The translations under genes and the position numbers were made by a program. The notes under the pieces are model-generated. The model was not told the origin of the DNA. It saw only the letters and a list, made by a program, of their open reading frames with translations, and made no database searches. DNA of 64,000 bases from Tubulanus polymorphus (taxonomy: Eukaryota; Nemertea; Palaeonemertea; Tubulaniformes; Tubulanidae), in the NCBI RefSeq assembly GCF_964204645.1, contig NC_134025.1, positions 15,966,001-16,030,000 of the forward strand. Direction: 5' to 3'. Positions 1 through 10,571 of the stretch are shown in pieces; position 1 is the stretch's first letter; each line of letters starts with the position of its first letter.

Positions 1-120
1 ATATTACTTCATGCCTTGCCAAACACTAATTAGTTACTCACTCACCAATTTACTCAATTAACCTGTTCTCCTCTGTATATGAATATCATGTATGAGCCAT
101 ATCTGGACATGTCAAAATTT

Positions 121-429
121 ATTAGAACTACTATAGCAAGATTTAGGTGTTCAAGTCATGATTTATAAGTGGAGACTGGCAGATGGACGAGACCTCCATT
201 ACCGTATGCTCACCGCACATGCTCCCGGTGTAATATTAATGCAGTTGAAGACGAATATCATATCGTTTTGATATGTCCCTTTTATGATAACCTTAGGTTA
301 GAATATATCAACTCGAGAGACTGGAACAACCCAAATACAGCGAAATTTTCTATTCTAATGCGTAATAACAATGATTTTTCAAACCTTTCGAAATTCCTTA
401 AGAAAGTTTATATACTCAGGCAACCTTAA
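121..429 (+). pseudogene. LINE reverse transcriptase C-terminal remnant
   Basis: The open frame 169-429 contains the Cys/His module found after the RT domain of many non-LTR retrotransposons: RTCSRCNINAVEDEYH, followed by a CPFYDNLR motif (C-x2-C ... H ... C). Reading upstream in the same frame gives further LINE-like sequence ending in FRCSSHDL, separated from the open frame by one in-frame TAA. The protein would be the extreme C-terminus of an endonuclease/RT polyprotein that binds nucleic acid during target-primed reverse transcription. Only this tail is in the window and the rest lies off its left edge. The stop and the adjoining microsatellite indicate a dead copy. The family level (LINE tail) is fairly secure; the clade is not. 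Confidence 0.7.
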
Positions 430-550
430 CTTATTATGTAATCCACATACCACATACATGTATCAATGTTTGTTCTATGTTATATTGTTTCCCGCCATTT
501 ATGCTTGTATATCGATTTTTGTCTTAAAGTTTATAACTTCGGCAATAAGT

Positions 551-553
551 ACA

Positions 554-585
<32 letters not shown>

Positions 586-943
586 CACGCACGCACACTC
601 ACGCACACTCACGCACACTCACGCACACTCACGCACACTCACGCTCACTCACGCACACTCACGCACACTCACGCACACTCACGCACACTCACGCACACTC
701 ACGCTCACTCACGCTCACTCACGCTCACTCACGCTCACTCACGCTCACTCACGCTCACTCACGCTCACTCACGCTCACTCACGCTCACTCACGCTCACTC
801 ACGCTCACACTCGCTCACACTCGCTCACACTCGCTCACACTCGCTCACACTCACACTCACACTCACACTCACACTCACACTCACACTCACACTCACACTC
901 ACACTCACACTCACACTCACACTCACACACACTCACACACACT

Positions 944-981
<38 letters not shown>

Positions 982-994
982 CATATATATATAC
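551..994. repeat. Compound microsatellite (ACGC/ACGCACACTC/ACTCAC/AC/AT)
   Basis: An uninterrupted simple-sequence tract runs through successive phases: ACGC tetranucleotides, a decamer ACGCACACTC and its variant ACGCTCACTC, then CTCACA hexamers, then AC and finally AT dinucleotides. It creates long spurious open frames rich in His, Thr, Leu and Ser, which are not genes. The stepwise change of unit suggests growth by slippage with point-mutated founder units. Confidence 0.97.
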
Positions 995-1020
995 CCCTGT
1001 TTTTAGTCAATATCTCACAC

Positions 1021-1054
1021 CTGACGATGATCTCTAGTGTGAGATCGAAACGTC
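1021..1054 (+). ncRNA. Hammerhead-ribozyme-like motif 1
   Basis: The core CTGACGA is followed by a 6-bp stem (GATCTC / GAGATC) with a short loop, then GAAACGTC, matching the hammerhead layout CUGANGA - stem II - GAAA. One unpaired T sits between the core and stem II, which departs from the canonical motif. A cleavage strand was not located. Similar blocks lie at 2991-3025, 52244-52325 and 63239-63273, so this is part of a dispersed repeat. Whether it folds and cleaves is unknown. Confidence 0.4.
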
Positions 1055-2990
1055 TTACATTTTAGATTGCTTACATTTTAGATTGTTTCTCGATTTTAGA
1101 TTTCTTTTAATTTTCAAATAGTGGGTTTTATCTTACATCTGATAATATCATCATTTTTTATGCATGTTGCTTGCTAAAAGTCACGAATTATGTCATCTTA
1201 TATGTAGGTACGCAGCTTAGTAAAAGTCAGATTATTCAAGATGAATATTGGGAAAAACAACACGGAAAATTTGAAATTTTTGAAACGATTTAAGCTTTTC
1301 AAAATCAGAATATTGAAGTATTTCATTAAATTTTGCTGTTAGCAAGGGGGACATTTACCTAGAGGAGATTTTTACCGGGGGGGGGGGGGGGATATTTACT
1401 GGGGGATTTTTCCGAAAATAAACCATTTTAATGACAAAAATAATCAAAAATCATGTTGGACCTATACTTGAAAAGCTGCATTTAATCTTCCAATTGAATT
1501 TTCATTAAATTATTGCCATGAAATAAAGGCAATTTCGATTAATCTTAAAACTTCAAAACTTATCACATTATACATACAGATTTTAATTAGCTCGATGGTT
1601 ATCGGTTAGAGTTTTATCGCTCATATATTTCACATCCTCAAAGAGCATATTCAGAATATTTTAACTGCCCTGAAAACTATATTGCGTTTGCATACAGTTT
1701 TGCACTACTGTTTATACGCTGTTTATATTATCACGTATCACTGCAAATCTGAAGCATATGTCGCTATTTATAACAGGGAATCTGGCAAGCGAATCCAAAC
1801 TGAAAAGAAGAGAGTGGCATTTGGAGAGTGGCATGATCGCAGGGGGGGGGGCAGACTTGAAATAAATGCCATTGAGTAATTCAGTGAAATGTTCCAGAAT
1901 CTAGTTTTTGGAAAAAGGGCCACAGGTGCATAAGGCACAAAAGGGGTGTGGTCTTTGAAGAATGAGATGCGTTTAGGTGCTTTCTGAGCTCTTTCTTAGT
2001 TGAAATTAGGAATGTTATATGCTCACAATTTCAGGCATGTTTTATGTAAAAAAGATAATAACGATTACAATAGATTCAAGGAGGCTAAGATTATCTAATG
2101 TATAAAATGAAGGTTAAAATCTATCTAAGCCCACGAAATGTTGAAGAATTTCAGAATGTAACGCTATGAAGAAATACGACAATAACGGTTTTACACTGCA
2201 GGTATCCTTTAACAGCAGGCGATGAAAAAAATTATGTTCAAGCGTCAGAAAAATGGATGAGGGTCTGGCCCCATGTCTCTGTATTGTTCTCTGAATCCAA
2301 GAACATGTCTATCGCACATTTGAGCCTAAACGTCTACTTTTACTTAGTGGCCACTTAAGATTTGCGGTGATACGTGACAACATGAACACACTGAGAGACT
2401 AGTGGAAAATTCTGTACTCACGCTATAGTTTGGGATATAGTTGTATTTTGAGTGACTCAGTTAAGCTCTGAAGATAGTCTTACAAATTGTCATTGGTTAT
2501 GGAGTTTTACGATGAATCGAAATTTCCTTCTTTTTATGGCGATATTAGTTTAATGAAGAATTCGATTTTAACAAATGCAGCTATTTTCAAGCATGTCTGC
2601 ATTCATATTTTGATTTAATTTCTTAAATTAGAAGCGTAATCATAAATTCAGGCTAACCTCTCATTATTGAAATGGTGGTTTATTTTCAACGGGGTCTGGA
2701 TGTCTTTGCATCATAAATTTAGATGTGCATTTTGGAGTGTTCGAACCTCCCATGATTTTATATTAATTTCGCTTAAATGTTGATTTAAAAAAATAAAATA
2801 TGCTGTATCTATAATAGATTTATGTGGATCTATCAATGCATTCTAAAGAAATCTTCCGAACTGAGGCCGAATTTAATAGAAATAAGAAATTTCGTATAGT
2901 ATTCAAGATTTCATTTGGATTACGGTAACGGCCTTTGGTGATCTTCGTGGGGAACTCTTTATATGATAACATGTGTTGAGATGAAACCGC
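1055..2990. other. Intergenic, no recognisable gene
   Basis: No coding similarity is visible. The stretch is AT-rich with scattered stops on both strands. It contains a run of 15 G at 1377-1391 and a shorter G run at 1842-1851. The 65-codon open frame near 1.7-1.9 kb has no recognisable content. Confidence 0.6.
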
Positions 2991-3025
2991 AACGTTTTGA
3001 CTGTTGACTAAAAGCCATCATCAGG
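2991..3025 (-). ncRNA. Hammerhead-like motif 2
   Basis: On the minus strand CCTGATGATGGC is followed by a stem-like segment and then AAAACGTT. It resembles the other hammerhead-like blocks in this window but the GAAA box is degenerate (CAAAA). It lies in otherwise featureless DNA between the microsatellite region and element G1. Confidence 0.3.
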
Positions 3026-3392
3026 TGGAATGTAGACATTCCAGTGATTTGAGCTTTAAGTCATATGGCAGTCACTGAAAATCCGAACGTTGTCGTGGTT
3101 TAATTTTGATAATTAAATGTCATCGTATAAAATTTTATTGCAGGGAATTTCTTCATTTATCGGATTAGTGTTCTATTCGACTACTTCGGGTCATGTAGTC
3201 GTTTAGATAGAAAATTATTTACTTGTCGCCACGGAAGGTATATGCAACCGTGTCAGTCGCTATGGGAGAGATTCTCTGTATATCGGCATCTTAAATCGGC
3301 ACCTTTGTTGGTACTAGCCTACATTCACTTCCAATTTAACGAATTGGTAACGTTATTCTTACCATGAATGCACTTCTGTCGTAGAATATGGT

Positions 3393-3596
3393 TGTGATGG
3401 AATATGTCCATCAGTCGTTTTCTATGTTGTAACTGGAGGGTGCTGCCCCCTCTCTCTCTCTCTCTCTCGAAAAAACAGAACAATAGGTGATTGTGTTAAT
3501 ATCTTTTGTCCGCCTTTTTACTGGTTTTTGGGCTCTCAGAGTCGATATTTGGAGGAAACTTCTACTGTGGAACAGGCAGAATAGGACCTCGTTACA
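3393..3596 (+). repeat. G1 5' LTR
   Basis: It begins TGTGATGG and ends CGTTACA and matches 11031-11226 almost base for base. Differences are the length of the CT run (about 3452-3468 here) and a few substitutions. No clear TATA box was seen within it. Confidence 0.93.
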
Positions 3597-3598
3597 TC

Positions 3599-3609
3599 TG
3601 GTGGCAGCG
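3599..3609 (+). other. G1 primer-binding site, tRNA-Leu type
   Basis: TGGTGGCAGCG begins 2 nt after the LTR and complements the 3' end (with CCA) of a leucine tRNA of the AAG-anticodon type, whose 3' end as I recall it reads CGCTGCCA plus CCA. The following TAGTGGGATT still resembles the continuation GTGGGATT seen in element G2. Minus-strand DNA synthesis would start here. Confidence 0.75.
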
Positions 3610-3838
3610 TAGTGGGATTTGATTGTGAAAAAACCAGTTGAAATTGAGTTGAAGCGGTGAACACGTTTTTCTCCGTTTAGTCTGTGTAAATTACGGTTAC
3701 TTTTTGTGTGTACTTAACGTATTTTTTTACCTACTTCGTAATTCCTAGTACATATTTAGTATTTTTAAGTGCCTGTTTCCCCTACATTTATTTGCGGTCC
3801 TGTATTTTCTGTGTCATTTATATAAAAGAATAGTAATT

Positions 3839-4957
3839 ATGTCGGATGTCGAGAATGATGTGTGTGAGCCCTTGGCCTTATCTAGGCCTATGTCACCAAC
3901 GGCCGGAGCTGCACATCATGACCTCCTGGTTAGTGGGGAGGGTAGCCTCTCGTTAAAACCAAAACGTGGCCGTCCAACGAAGACAAAAGCCGAAAATTTG
4001 AAAACATCTGAGGATTCCATCCTCCAGCGACTGACTGAAGTGATGGAGAGGGTCGTGACGAGAGATGCACCCACCCCGAAAATGCACAATATTCCGGCAC
4101 CCAAGCCCTATACCATGGGTCACAATTTCCGCGTTTGGCTCGAAAGGTTTGACGCGTTCGCTGACCTGGCCCAGATTAGTTCTCGCATCAACGGGGGCGA
4201 ACAGCGTAAATCACACCTGATGATGCGACTTGACCATGAGGCATACCAGGCTGTCTCGAACCTACGTCTCGACTCGAGCCTGTCGTATGATGATTTCTGT
4301 CGGCGGCTATCATCCCGTTTCCAACAAACAAAGACTGTGGATGACTTTAAGATGTTGTTGAAAGGGAGGGACCAAAAGACAACTGAATCTGTGGAACGCT
4401 ATGCCGACGAGTTAGCAGAACTGGCAAGGAACGCATACCCTGGCATTGCCTTCGAGCTGCAGGATGAATTGGCCAAAGACCAATTCCTTAAAGGTAATAG
4501 CCTACCCGTCTCAGCGAAGCAGTCAATGTATGCGGCCCAGCCAAGTTCGTTGGCTGCAGCAGTCGCTCAAGCACGGACTCTGGAAACAGCGAGACGGTTG
4601 ACTGAGGGCACGACTCATAAACAAAAAGTATCCGTTAACCAGACCCAGCTCGACTCGACTAGCTCAGCCATAACCAAACAACTCGACGAATTGAAATCGA
4701 TGATGGGAACGCTGATGACTCGAGTAGGCCATTTGGAAGCAGTTGTCTCTGGTAATGGCAATCGTCGACCGCCCGCCGATGACAAATGTTGGCGTTGCAG
4801 GGATGCAGACCACCCCAAAAACTTGTGCCCACAAGTTAAATGCTATAATTCCGGGGGGAGTGGTCACTATTCAAGTAACTGCCACCTACCTAAGGGAAAC
4901 CAGGGAAACGAGAAGCGGGGTTTTCAGGGGGGCAGTGGAAACCCCATCAGGAAATAG
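3839..4957 (+). CDS. gag: G1 gag (capsid-nucleocapsid)
   Basis: This 372-aa protein is the structural Gag of the retrotransposon, forming the particle and packaging its RNA. The central region (KPYTMGHNFRVWLERFDAF onward) is a retroviral-capsid-like fold region that is closely echoed by the gag of G3. Near the C-terminus are two zinc knuckles. The first is C-x2-C-x4-H-x4-C (CWRCRDADHPKNLC). The second has Ser in place of its second Cys (CYNSGGSGHYSSNC), probably a point mutation. The basic N-terminus (KPKRGRPTK) may act in nuclear import. The ATG chosen is the first in frame after about 240 nt of leader. Pol follows 50 nt later in another frame. Confidence 0.88.
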   Translation: MSDVENDVCEPLALSRPMSPTAGAAHHDLLVSGEGSLSLKPKRGRPTKTKAENLKTSEDSILQRLTEVMERVVTRDAPTPKMHNIPAPKPYTMGHNFRVWLERFDAFADLAQISSRINGGEQRKSHLMMRLDHEAYQAVSNLRLDSSLSYDDFCRRLSSRFQQTKTVDDFKMLLKGRDQKTTESVERYADELAELARNAYPGIAFELQDELAKDQFLKGNSLPVSAKQSMYAAQPSSLAAAVAQARTLETARRLTEGTTHKQKVSVNQTQLDSTSSAITKQLDELKSMMGTLMTRVGHLEAVVSGNGNRRPPADDKCWRCRDADHPKNLCPQVKCYNSGGSGHYSSNCHLPKGNQGNEKRGFQGGSGNPIRK

Positions 4958-5007
4958 TCCCCCCTGTACCGCTGTATATACCCCCCGCAAGACGTAGGAA
5001 AAATCGG

Positions 5008-7521
5008 ATGAATATGGCAAATGGTCTAACGTGCTATGCAAGTAGAGATGCACCTATTGATGGTTACCATCATACTAGCCCCACCACCGTGAGACCATCA
5101 AACCATATTCAAATGATATCGAGACCATCAAACCATATTCAAACGACACCTCAAGATGGATATGTGGTTGCTGGCCCGACATGTGATTCTAGCGGAGATA
5201 CACCTACTGATGGTCCGCATCCTACTAGAACCATCACTGTTAGACCACCACAAAATACCCAAAGTATAGAAGAAAATCGACGTGACCCTTCGGAGAACAG
5301 TGAGGCTCCCAGTCCGGCTACGGAAAACACAAACATCGGAACAGTGAGGCTCCACGCCTCGGGCCTTTTCTGTGATGCCGTAGTAAATGACCATTCGAAA
5401 GCGGTGGTACTCCTGGACACTGGTGCCTCCTGCACAATCATTAGAGGTTCGGTATGGGACTCTAGTAGCCCGACTGGTGAAGCCGCTGCACTGAGGCCAA
5501 TCGAAGGAATCGTGACAACGGCTACCGGTCAGCCAATGGAGTTACGTGGATTAGCTGATGTATGTCTGAGAGTTGGAACTGAAGAATTTCATGTCCCCAT
5601 GATCGTCAGTGAGGATTTGGCACAAGACTGCTTGCTTGGAAGTGATTTCTTCGAGAAATATGGCTGCAACATAGATTACCGTAACAAAGTGCTCCGCTTC
5701 GGAAGCCTCAGCGAGGTGCCTGTCCGCCAGAGCCCCAAACGCGCGAGCGCTTGCAGGGTGTTCATCAGTAAGAGCCAAATCATTCCAGCTGGATCCGAGG
5801 TGGTGGTAAATGGATACATGAAACGGAGTTATGCTCATAATAATTCGACCCCAGGGATGATCAGCAGCTGTGAACAGAATAATTTTTGCACTGGGAAAAC
5901 ACTGGTGGTACCGGAGGCAAACCAGATACCGGTTCGGCTGGCTAACTTCTCGGATGAGGCTTGTAGAGTCGACAGGGGCAAGACTATTGGTCTATTCTGC
6001 CCCCTACGGTCAGTTGACATCATGACTGTCGACGACCATGCTCAAAACCCGTCAACTCCAAAAATCCAGCTGCAGGGTGGTGACAATACTGAATTCATGG
6101 ACCTCATGAGAGAATTGAAAATCGACCAGCTTGAAATCCCCACTGACATAAAAACACAGCTTGTTGACATCATACGGGAGCACAAGTCAGTATTCTCGAT
6201 GGGAGACTTTGACATGGGAGAATTCGAGATTGACACCGGTGACCACCCACCGATAAAACAACATCCCCGTCGGCTACCCCCCGGTAGGAGAGCTTGTGAG
6301 GGGACGACCAAGGAGCTTTTAGAACACGACTTGATCCGGCCATCCACCAGCCCGTGGTCAAGCCCAATAGTTCTAGCGAAAAAGGCCGATGGTTCCCTGC
6401 GTCTATGCTGCGATTACCGCCGACTCAATGACGCAACAGTCAAAGACGCTCACCCATTAGGTCGAATAGACAGTACCCTAGATGCTTTATCGGGCGCAAC
6501 CTGGTTCTCGTCCCTCGATTTAACCAGCGGATACTGGCAGGTCCCAATAAAGGAATCAGACAAACATAAGACCGCATTCACGACTGAAAACCATCTATTT
6601 GAGTGGAATGTCATGCCGTTTGGAGTCTGTAATGCCCCGGCGTCATTCAGACTGATGCCAATGGTACTGGATGATGTTGCATGGAAAACATGCCTTATCT
6701 ACCTGGATGATGTAGTGGTGTTTAGTCATGATCTACCAACCCATCTGACGCGATTACAAGAGGTATTTCTTTGCTTTCAGAAAGCCGGTCTCAAGCTAAA
6801 ACCGAGGAAGTGCTCGCTTTTCCAGCGGCGCCTCAAGTTTTTGGGGCATGTAGTAAGCGAGGCCGGTGTCGAAACCGACGGTGCCAAATGCGATAGAGTC
6901 AGGGATTGGCCGACCCCAACGTCAGTTACCGAACTGCGTAGTTTCCTTGGTCTTGTGACATATAACTCGCAATTCATCAAGGATTTCGCCGACTTGACAG
7001 CCCCGCTACACCGCCTTACGAGGAAAAATGAACCATTCGTCTGGACATTCAAGCAACAACTAGCGTTTGACGGACTGAAAGAAAAGCTGACCAGCTCCCC
7101 TATCCTGGCATTCCCAGATTTCTCGGAGGGTGCTGGAGAGTTCATTTTGGACTGTGACGCCTCTAACTGGGCTATCGGAGGGGTGCTGTCACAACTACAA
7201 CACGATGGTTCTGAGAGAGTGATCGAGTACAGTAGCCGCACGCTGAAAGGTGGAGAGGAGAACTATTGTGCCACCAGGCGCGAAATGTTGGCCTTGGTTG
7301 ACATGATTGATCACTTCCGCCACCATTTACTAGGCAGGAAATTCAAAGTTCGCACAGACCACGCAGCACTCAAGTGGCTACAAACCTTCAAAAACCCTGA
7401 GGGCCAAGTGGCTCGGTGGCTTGAACGCCTGTCGGAATATGATTTCGTGATCGAACATCGAGCTGGAAGCAAACATTTGAACGCAGACGCCCTGTCTCGC
7501 ATCCCTAAGAGACAGAGGTAA
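5008..7521 (+). CDS. pol: G1 pro-pol: aspartic protease, reverse transcriptase, RNase H
   Basis: Domains in order are a repetitive Thr/Pro/His-rich linker (about residues 1-110), a retropepsin with LLDTGAS (Asp137), RT with the catalytic YLDD at residues 565-568 and preceding SSLDLTSGYWQ, then RNase H with DCDAS near 715, a conserved REMLAL block and RTDHAALKWL. This is the enzymatic Ty3/gypsy polyprotein, which processes Gag-Pol and makes cDNA. The frame ends with TAA at 7519-7521 just after RNase H. The same frame continues into integrase-leader sequence (HGDCPACGD), and the G3 counterpart reads HGSCPSCGE there without that stop, so the TAA is likely a mutation. The true start is uncertain; a frameshift or reinitiation after gag may be used. 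Confidence 0.88.
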   Translation: MNMANGLTCYASRDAPIDGYHHTSPTTVRPSNHIQMISRPSNHIQTTPQDGYVVAGPTCDSSGDTPTDGPHPTRTITVRPPQNTQSIEENRRDPSENSEAPSPATENTNIGTVRLHASGLFCDAVVNDHSKAVVLLDTGASCTIIRGSVWDSSSPTGEAAALRPIEGIVTTATGQPMELRGLADVCLRVGTEEFHVPMIVSEDLAQDCLLGSDFFEKYGCNIDYRNKVLRFGSLSEVPVRQSPKRASACRVFISKSQIIPAGSEVVVNGYMKRSYAHNNSTPGMISSCEQNNFCTGKTLVVPEANQIPVRLANFSDEACRVDRGKTIGLFCPLRSVDIMTVDDHAQNPSTPKIQLQGGDNTEFMDLMRELKIDQLEIPTDIKTQLVDIIREHKSVFSMGDFDMGEFEIDTGDHPPIKQHPRRLPPGRRACEGTTKELLEHDLIRPSTSPWSSPIVLAKKADGSLRLCCDYRRLNDATVKDAHPLGRIDSTLDALSGATWFSSLDLTSGYWQVPIKESDKHKTAFTTENHLFEWNVMPFGVCNAPASFRLMPMVLDDVAWKTCLIYLDDVVVFSHDLPTHLTRLQEVFLCFQKAGLKLKPRKCSLFQRRLKFLGHVVSEAGVETDGAKCDRVRDWPTPTSVTELRSFLGLVTYNSQFIKDFADLTAPLHRLTRKNEPFVWTFKQQLAFDGLKEKLTSSPILAFPDFSEGAGEFILDCDASNWAIGGVLSQLQHDGSERVIEYSSRTLKGGEENYCATRREMLALVDMIDHFRHHLLGRKFKVRTDHAALKWLQTFKNPEGQVARWLERLSEYDFVIEHRAGSKHLNADALSRIPKRQR

Positions 7522-9154
7522 CATGGGGACTGCCCAGCTTGTGGTGACACTGGTCCATCTATATACCAGGTGACTGCAAAACATCAGGGCGATTTGACAG
7601 CGCACTCCACTGGCTTGTCCAGGAACAAAATAATCGAGGCGCAAGTAAATGACCCCGAAATATCAGAAATTAGGGAGTTCTTGGCCGGAGATGGGGTCAA
7701 GGACAAGAAACGGCTACAACGGTGTGGTAGAACAGCGAGGAGCCTCTATAGTCTGGTTGAGCGTCGAGCTTTTAGATGGCATTCTTGCACTTAAACCACT
7801 TCCGGGGGCTACCTCAACGAGACACCGAGTGGTACTACCCATTTCACTGACTGATGGAACCATAGGAGTCATACATCAGGGATTTGCGGGGAAACATCTT
7901 GGTACCAAAAAGACAGAGTGCAAAATTAGGGAAAGATTCTGGGTATTAGGCCTCTCAGCTAGGGTCAGGGATTTTGTTCGGGGCTGCAAAACTTGCCAAG
8001 AGTGCAAGTCCCCGTCCAAACTACCAAAAGCCCCAATGATGTCTACACCGGTAGGGCGACGCTTCCAGCGTGTACATATAGACATCGTGGGCCCATTATC
8101 GAGAACCCGCCGCGGCAACGTCTACATTCTTGTGGCTCAAGATGCATTCACTAAGTGGCCCGAAGCATGGCCAATCCGCACGGAAAAGGCCTCCGTGGTG
8201 GCACGTGCCCTTGTGAACGAGTGGGTCACCCGTTATGGCTGCCCTGAATCCATCCACTCGGACAAAGGCGCGAACTTCGAGTCGAAGGTTTTCATGGAGA
8301 TGTGTAGGATCTTGGCTATTGAAAAGACCAGAACCACTGCCTACCATCCTATGGGCAATGGGCAGGTGGAAAATTTCAATAAGTCCCTGAAGGCCATGCT
8401 GACTACAGCCGTCAATGAGTGTGGAACAAACTGGGACGAGGAACTACCTGCGTGTTTGATGGCATTTCGTTCAAGCGTCCAGCACTCCACTCTTAAAACG
8501 CCGTTCTACTTGATGTACGCCGAGGAAATGTCACTACCGATCGACATCAGCGTAGGCTTGCCCGAGGACCACCAACCAAGGACTAAGTATGGCATGGACC
8601 TCTCTGACCCCCTCACTAAGTCACACAACATTGTTCGTGATCGACTAGTGATGGCACAAAGGCGTCAGAAAATGGACTATGACCGTTTCGCAAAACGCGG
8701 GGTTTACAACGTTGGGGATCGCGTGTGGCTGATGAGCCATTTCTTGAAAAAGGGCGAGGCATCTAAGTTCCACCGGAAATGGAAAGGGCCTTACGTCGTG
8801 ACCGAGAGACTATCGGAGGTGAATAACAGGGTTGTCCTGGAACCAGGCGCCGATCCGAGGGCGGTGAAGAGAAAGCGGGTTGTGCACTTCAATGATATGA
8901 AACCGTGCTTCCTGTCTAGTGAGACCGTGACCATAGGTCATAAAAAACCTAGACAGGAACCGGTTAAAACGACCGATCCCGAGGAGCAACCAACCCTCAA
9001 TGACGACGAGGGGGAGGAAGATGAAGACTGTGTCTGGACACGGTCACACCCAGAGACAACGGCGGTTATTCAAGAACCTCTTGTAACAAAACCATCGCGA
9101 GCCTCCTACTCAAAACCGCTCCAAGCCTGGGCCTTTGAACATTACAGACACTGA
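7522..9154 (+). pseudogene. G1 integrase (separated from pol by stop and frameshift)
   Basis: The open frame from 7649 (501 aa) holds the complete integrase, which inserts the cDNA into chromosomes. It has an HHCC zinc finger (His76, His83, Cys103, Cys106) and a DDE core with Asp135 in HIDIVGPL, Asp195 in HSDKGANF and Glu231 in NGQVENFNKS, giving exactly 35 residues between the last two. A GPY/F-type C-terminal module (KWKGPYVV) is followed by an acidic tail. The N-terminal leader lies partly in the upstream pol frame (7522-7700). Continuity is therefore broken by the TAA at 7519 and a shift of frame around 7690-7720. The catalytic domain is intact, but a single polyprotein cannot be made from this copy as read. 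Confidence 0.85.
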
Positions 9155-9449
9155 GGGGCACAGAAGACTCAGGCCCAGAGTAGGGATCAGGCGCCCTAGT
9201 CGATTCGTAAACTCATGTACAGTCAATAACGATGATTCGCTAGCCAACCAAAATAGGGCCTCAGACCCTTTGGTGGATCAAAACACACTTATAGGACCTC
9301 CAGTCGCCTCGGACAAGATTGAGCAGAACAACATTTTTGATATAGAACTGATCCAAAATTGCCAGAAATGTCGCGAAGTTCGGTCCCGGATTAACATGAG
9401 GAAAGGCTACTGGTTAGAAATGGGCCGGTACCTTAAATCAAAGGGTTAA
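9135..9449 (+). CDS. G1 conserved Arg-rich pol tail / small ORF
   Basis: This 104-codon frame overlaps the integrase end by 20 nt. It contains HRRLRPRVGIRRPSRF, matched in G3 at 45126-44893 by RRRLRPRVNIRPPQRY, so it is under shared ancestry and probably codes. It may be the natural end of the pol polyprotein reached after a frameshift, or a separate small protein. The middle and C-terminal parts (KCREVRSRINMRKGYW) are not recognisable. The basic LRPRV block resembles nucleic-acid-binding tails found after gypsy integrases. Confidence 0.5.
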   Translation: MNITDTEGHRRLRPRVGIRRPSRFVNSCTVNNDDSLANQNRASDPLVDQNTLIGPPVASDKIEQNNIFDIELIQNCQKCREVRSRINMRKGYWLEMGRYLKSKG

Positions 9450-9695
9450 ATCCTATATATATATTTAGTACCCTTGTATATAACCCTGTATATATATTTA
9501 CTTAGTTTTAGTAGACAGTTTATTATCATTTGTAACTGGTGGTGACTAGGATTTCAGACTACTTGCACCTCCTGATGGTATGCTTGGGACCACCCACCTT
9601 GCATGATTCGGGTGGTATCTGAATGAACGGAATCTCCGCCATTTAGTCTTGTCGGTGCAGCCAATTCATGTTTTGAACTATTTATCGTTTCTAGC
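9450..9695 (+). promoter_or_regulatory. Possible TATA-rich leader of the third ORF
   Basis: Between pol and the third ORF lie three TATATA blocks (9451-9500) and about 200 nt without an open frame. A subgenomic transcript or splice acceptor for the downstream ORF could lie here, as for env genes in other gypsy elements, but no specific splice site stands out. Confidence 0.25.
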
Positions 9696-10571
9696 ATGGA
9701 CTGTATCGAGTTAGACCAGTTATCTAGCCTCCACGAGGCGACACAGACCCTTAAACGGCAGGTCTCGAAAGAAGTCTGTTCCACCCTTCACAGACAGGAC
9801 AAGACCCTCAGCGAATTGAGAGCCAAGATGGGCAGACTTTATAACTCTGCCGTAGAACAGTCGTTTGTGGAGGATCCTGGTCGCATAGTAACCGGTGCGG
9901 TAGTAACCGGTCTCAAGACGACAAAGACCCGACGTTTTCGGCCGAAGATGAGCACAGCTGCATTTGAGTACATCAGCCAGGAACTAGTGAACGCCCTGGC
10001 CGAATGTGGTGGTGACTCCTCGCACATCTGGTCGAAACTTGGAGACTTGAAACAGAGGGCAGTTGAGGACTTACCAATCGTGTTGCTGGGAGACTCGATG
10101 TTTACGGGGCTAAAGGCCAGCGGCGGTTTGATTCCAATTTTCCACCCTGGTGAACGACTCGGTGATTTGTTGGAGTACCTCCCACATGTATCCTTTAGGG
10201 CAAGAGCGATTGTGGTCACGCATGGTATGAACCATGCCGGCGATTATGGCAGGACGACAGAGGAGTTGGCGGAAGTTTTGGCGCTACTCAAGGGCAAGCA
10301 CCCTTCTGTTCCCCTTTTCCACCTACAGACCCCTGTCCCTCCTTGCTGGCGTGGTGACCACAATCGGGTAAACAACATCAACCGGGTTAACGTCTTCGCC
10401 CTCCGTGCCGGGTTCCAACAGGCCGACCATCCAGATATCCCGGATTCTGATTTTGTGGGGATCCACTACAAAAAGTCGGCCATGCACTATAATCCGTGTG
10501 GTAGATCGCGTCTGAATGTGTTTCCTTCGGTACCTAACGATGGTTCACCTGGAGTAGCTTATTCTTTGTAA
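9696..10571 (+). CDS. G1 third ORF: SGNH/GDSL-hydrolase-like protein
   Basis: This 291-aa protein lies where env would be but has no signal peptide or transmembrane span. Residues 5-60 are helix/coiled-coil-like. From about 124 it reads as an SGNH (GDSL) hydrolase. Block I is VLLGDSM (candidate nucleophile Ser134) and a PGERLGDL segment may supply the block II Gly (152 or 155). VTHGMNHAGDYG holds the block III Asn179, and SDFVGIHYKK holds the block V His257 with Asp252. A VPPCW strand end and an NRVN motif fit family members. Known members hydrolyse acyl esters or carbohydrate acetyl groups; the substrate here is unknown. CR1 LINEs carry an esterase in ORF1, but I know of no described case in this position in Ty3/gypsy. 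A related broken copy is in G3. The spacing D-x4-H differs from the usual D-x2-H. Confidence 0.7.
   Translation: MDCIELDQLSSLHEATQTLKRQVSKEVCSTLHRQDKTLSELRAKMGRLYNSAVEQSFVEDPGRIVTGAVVTGLKTTKTRRFRPKMSTAAFEYISQELVNALAECGGDSSHIWSKLGDLKQRAVEDLPIVLLGDSMFTGLKASGGLIPIFHPGERLGDLLEYLPHVSFRARAIVVTHGMNHAGDYGRTTEELAEVLALLKGKHPSVPLFHLQTPVPPCWRGDHNRVNNINRVNVFALRAGFQQADHPDIPDSDFVGIHYKKSAMHYNPCGRSRLNVFPSVPNDGSPGVAYSL

Noticed and set aside
371-1065. Two long open frames of ~200 codons rich in His/Thr/Leu/Ser
   Set aside because: They are translations of the ACGC/ACTCAC microsatellite and have no independent coding evidence.
4615-4867. Minus-strand frames within G1 gag
   Set aside because: Shadows of the gag coding strand.
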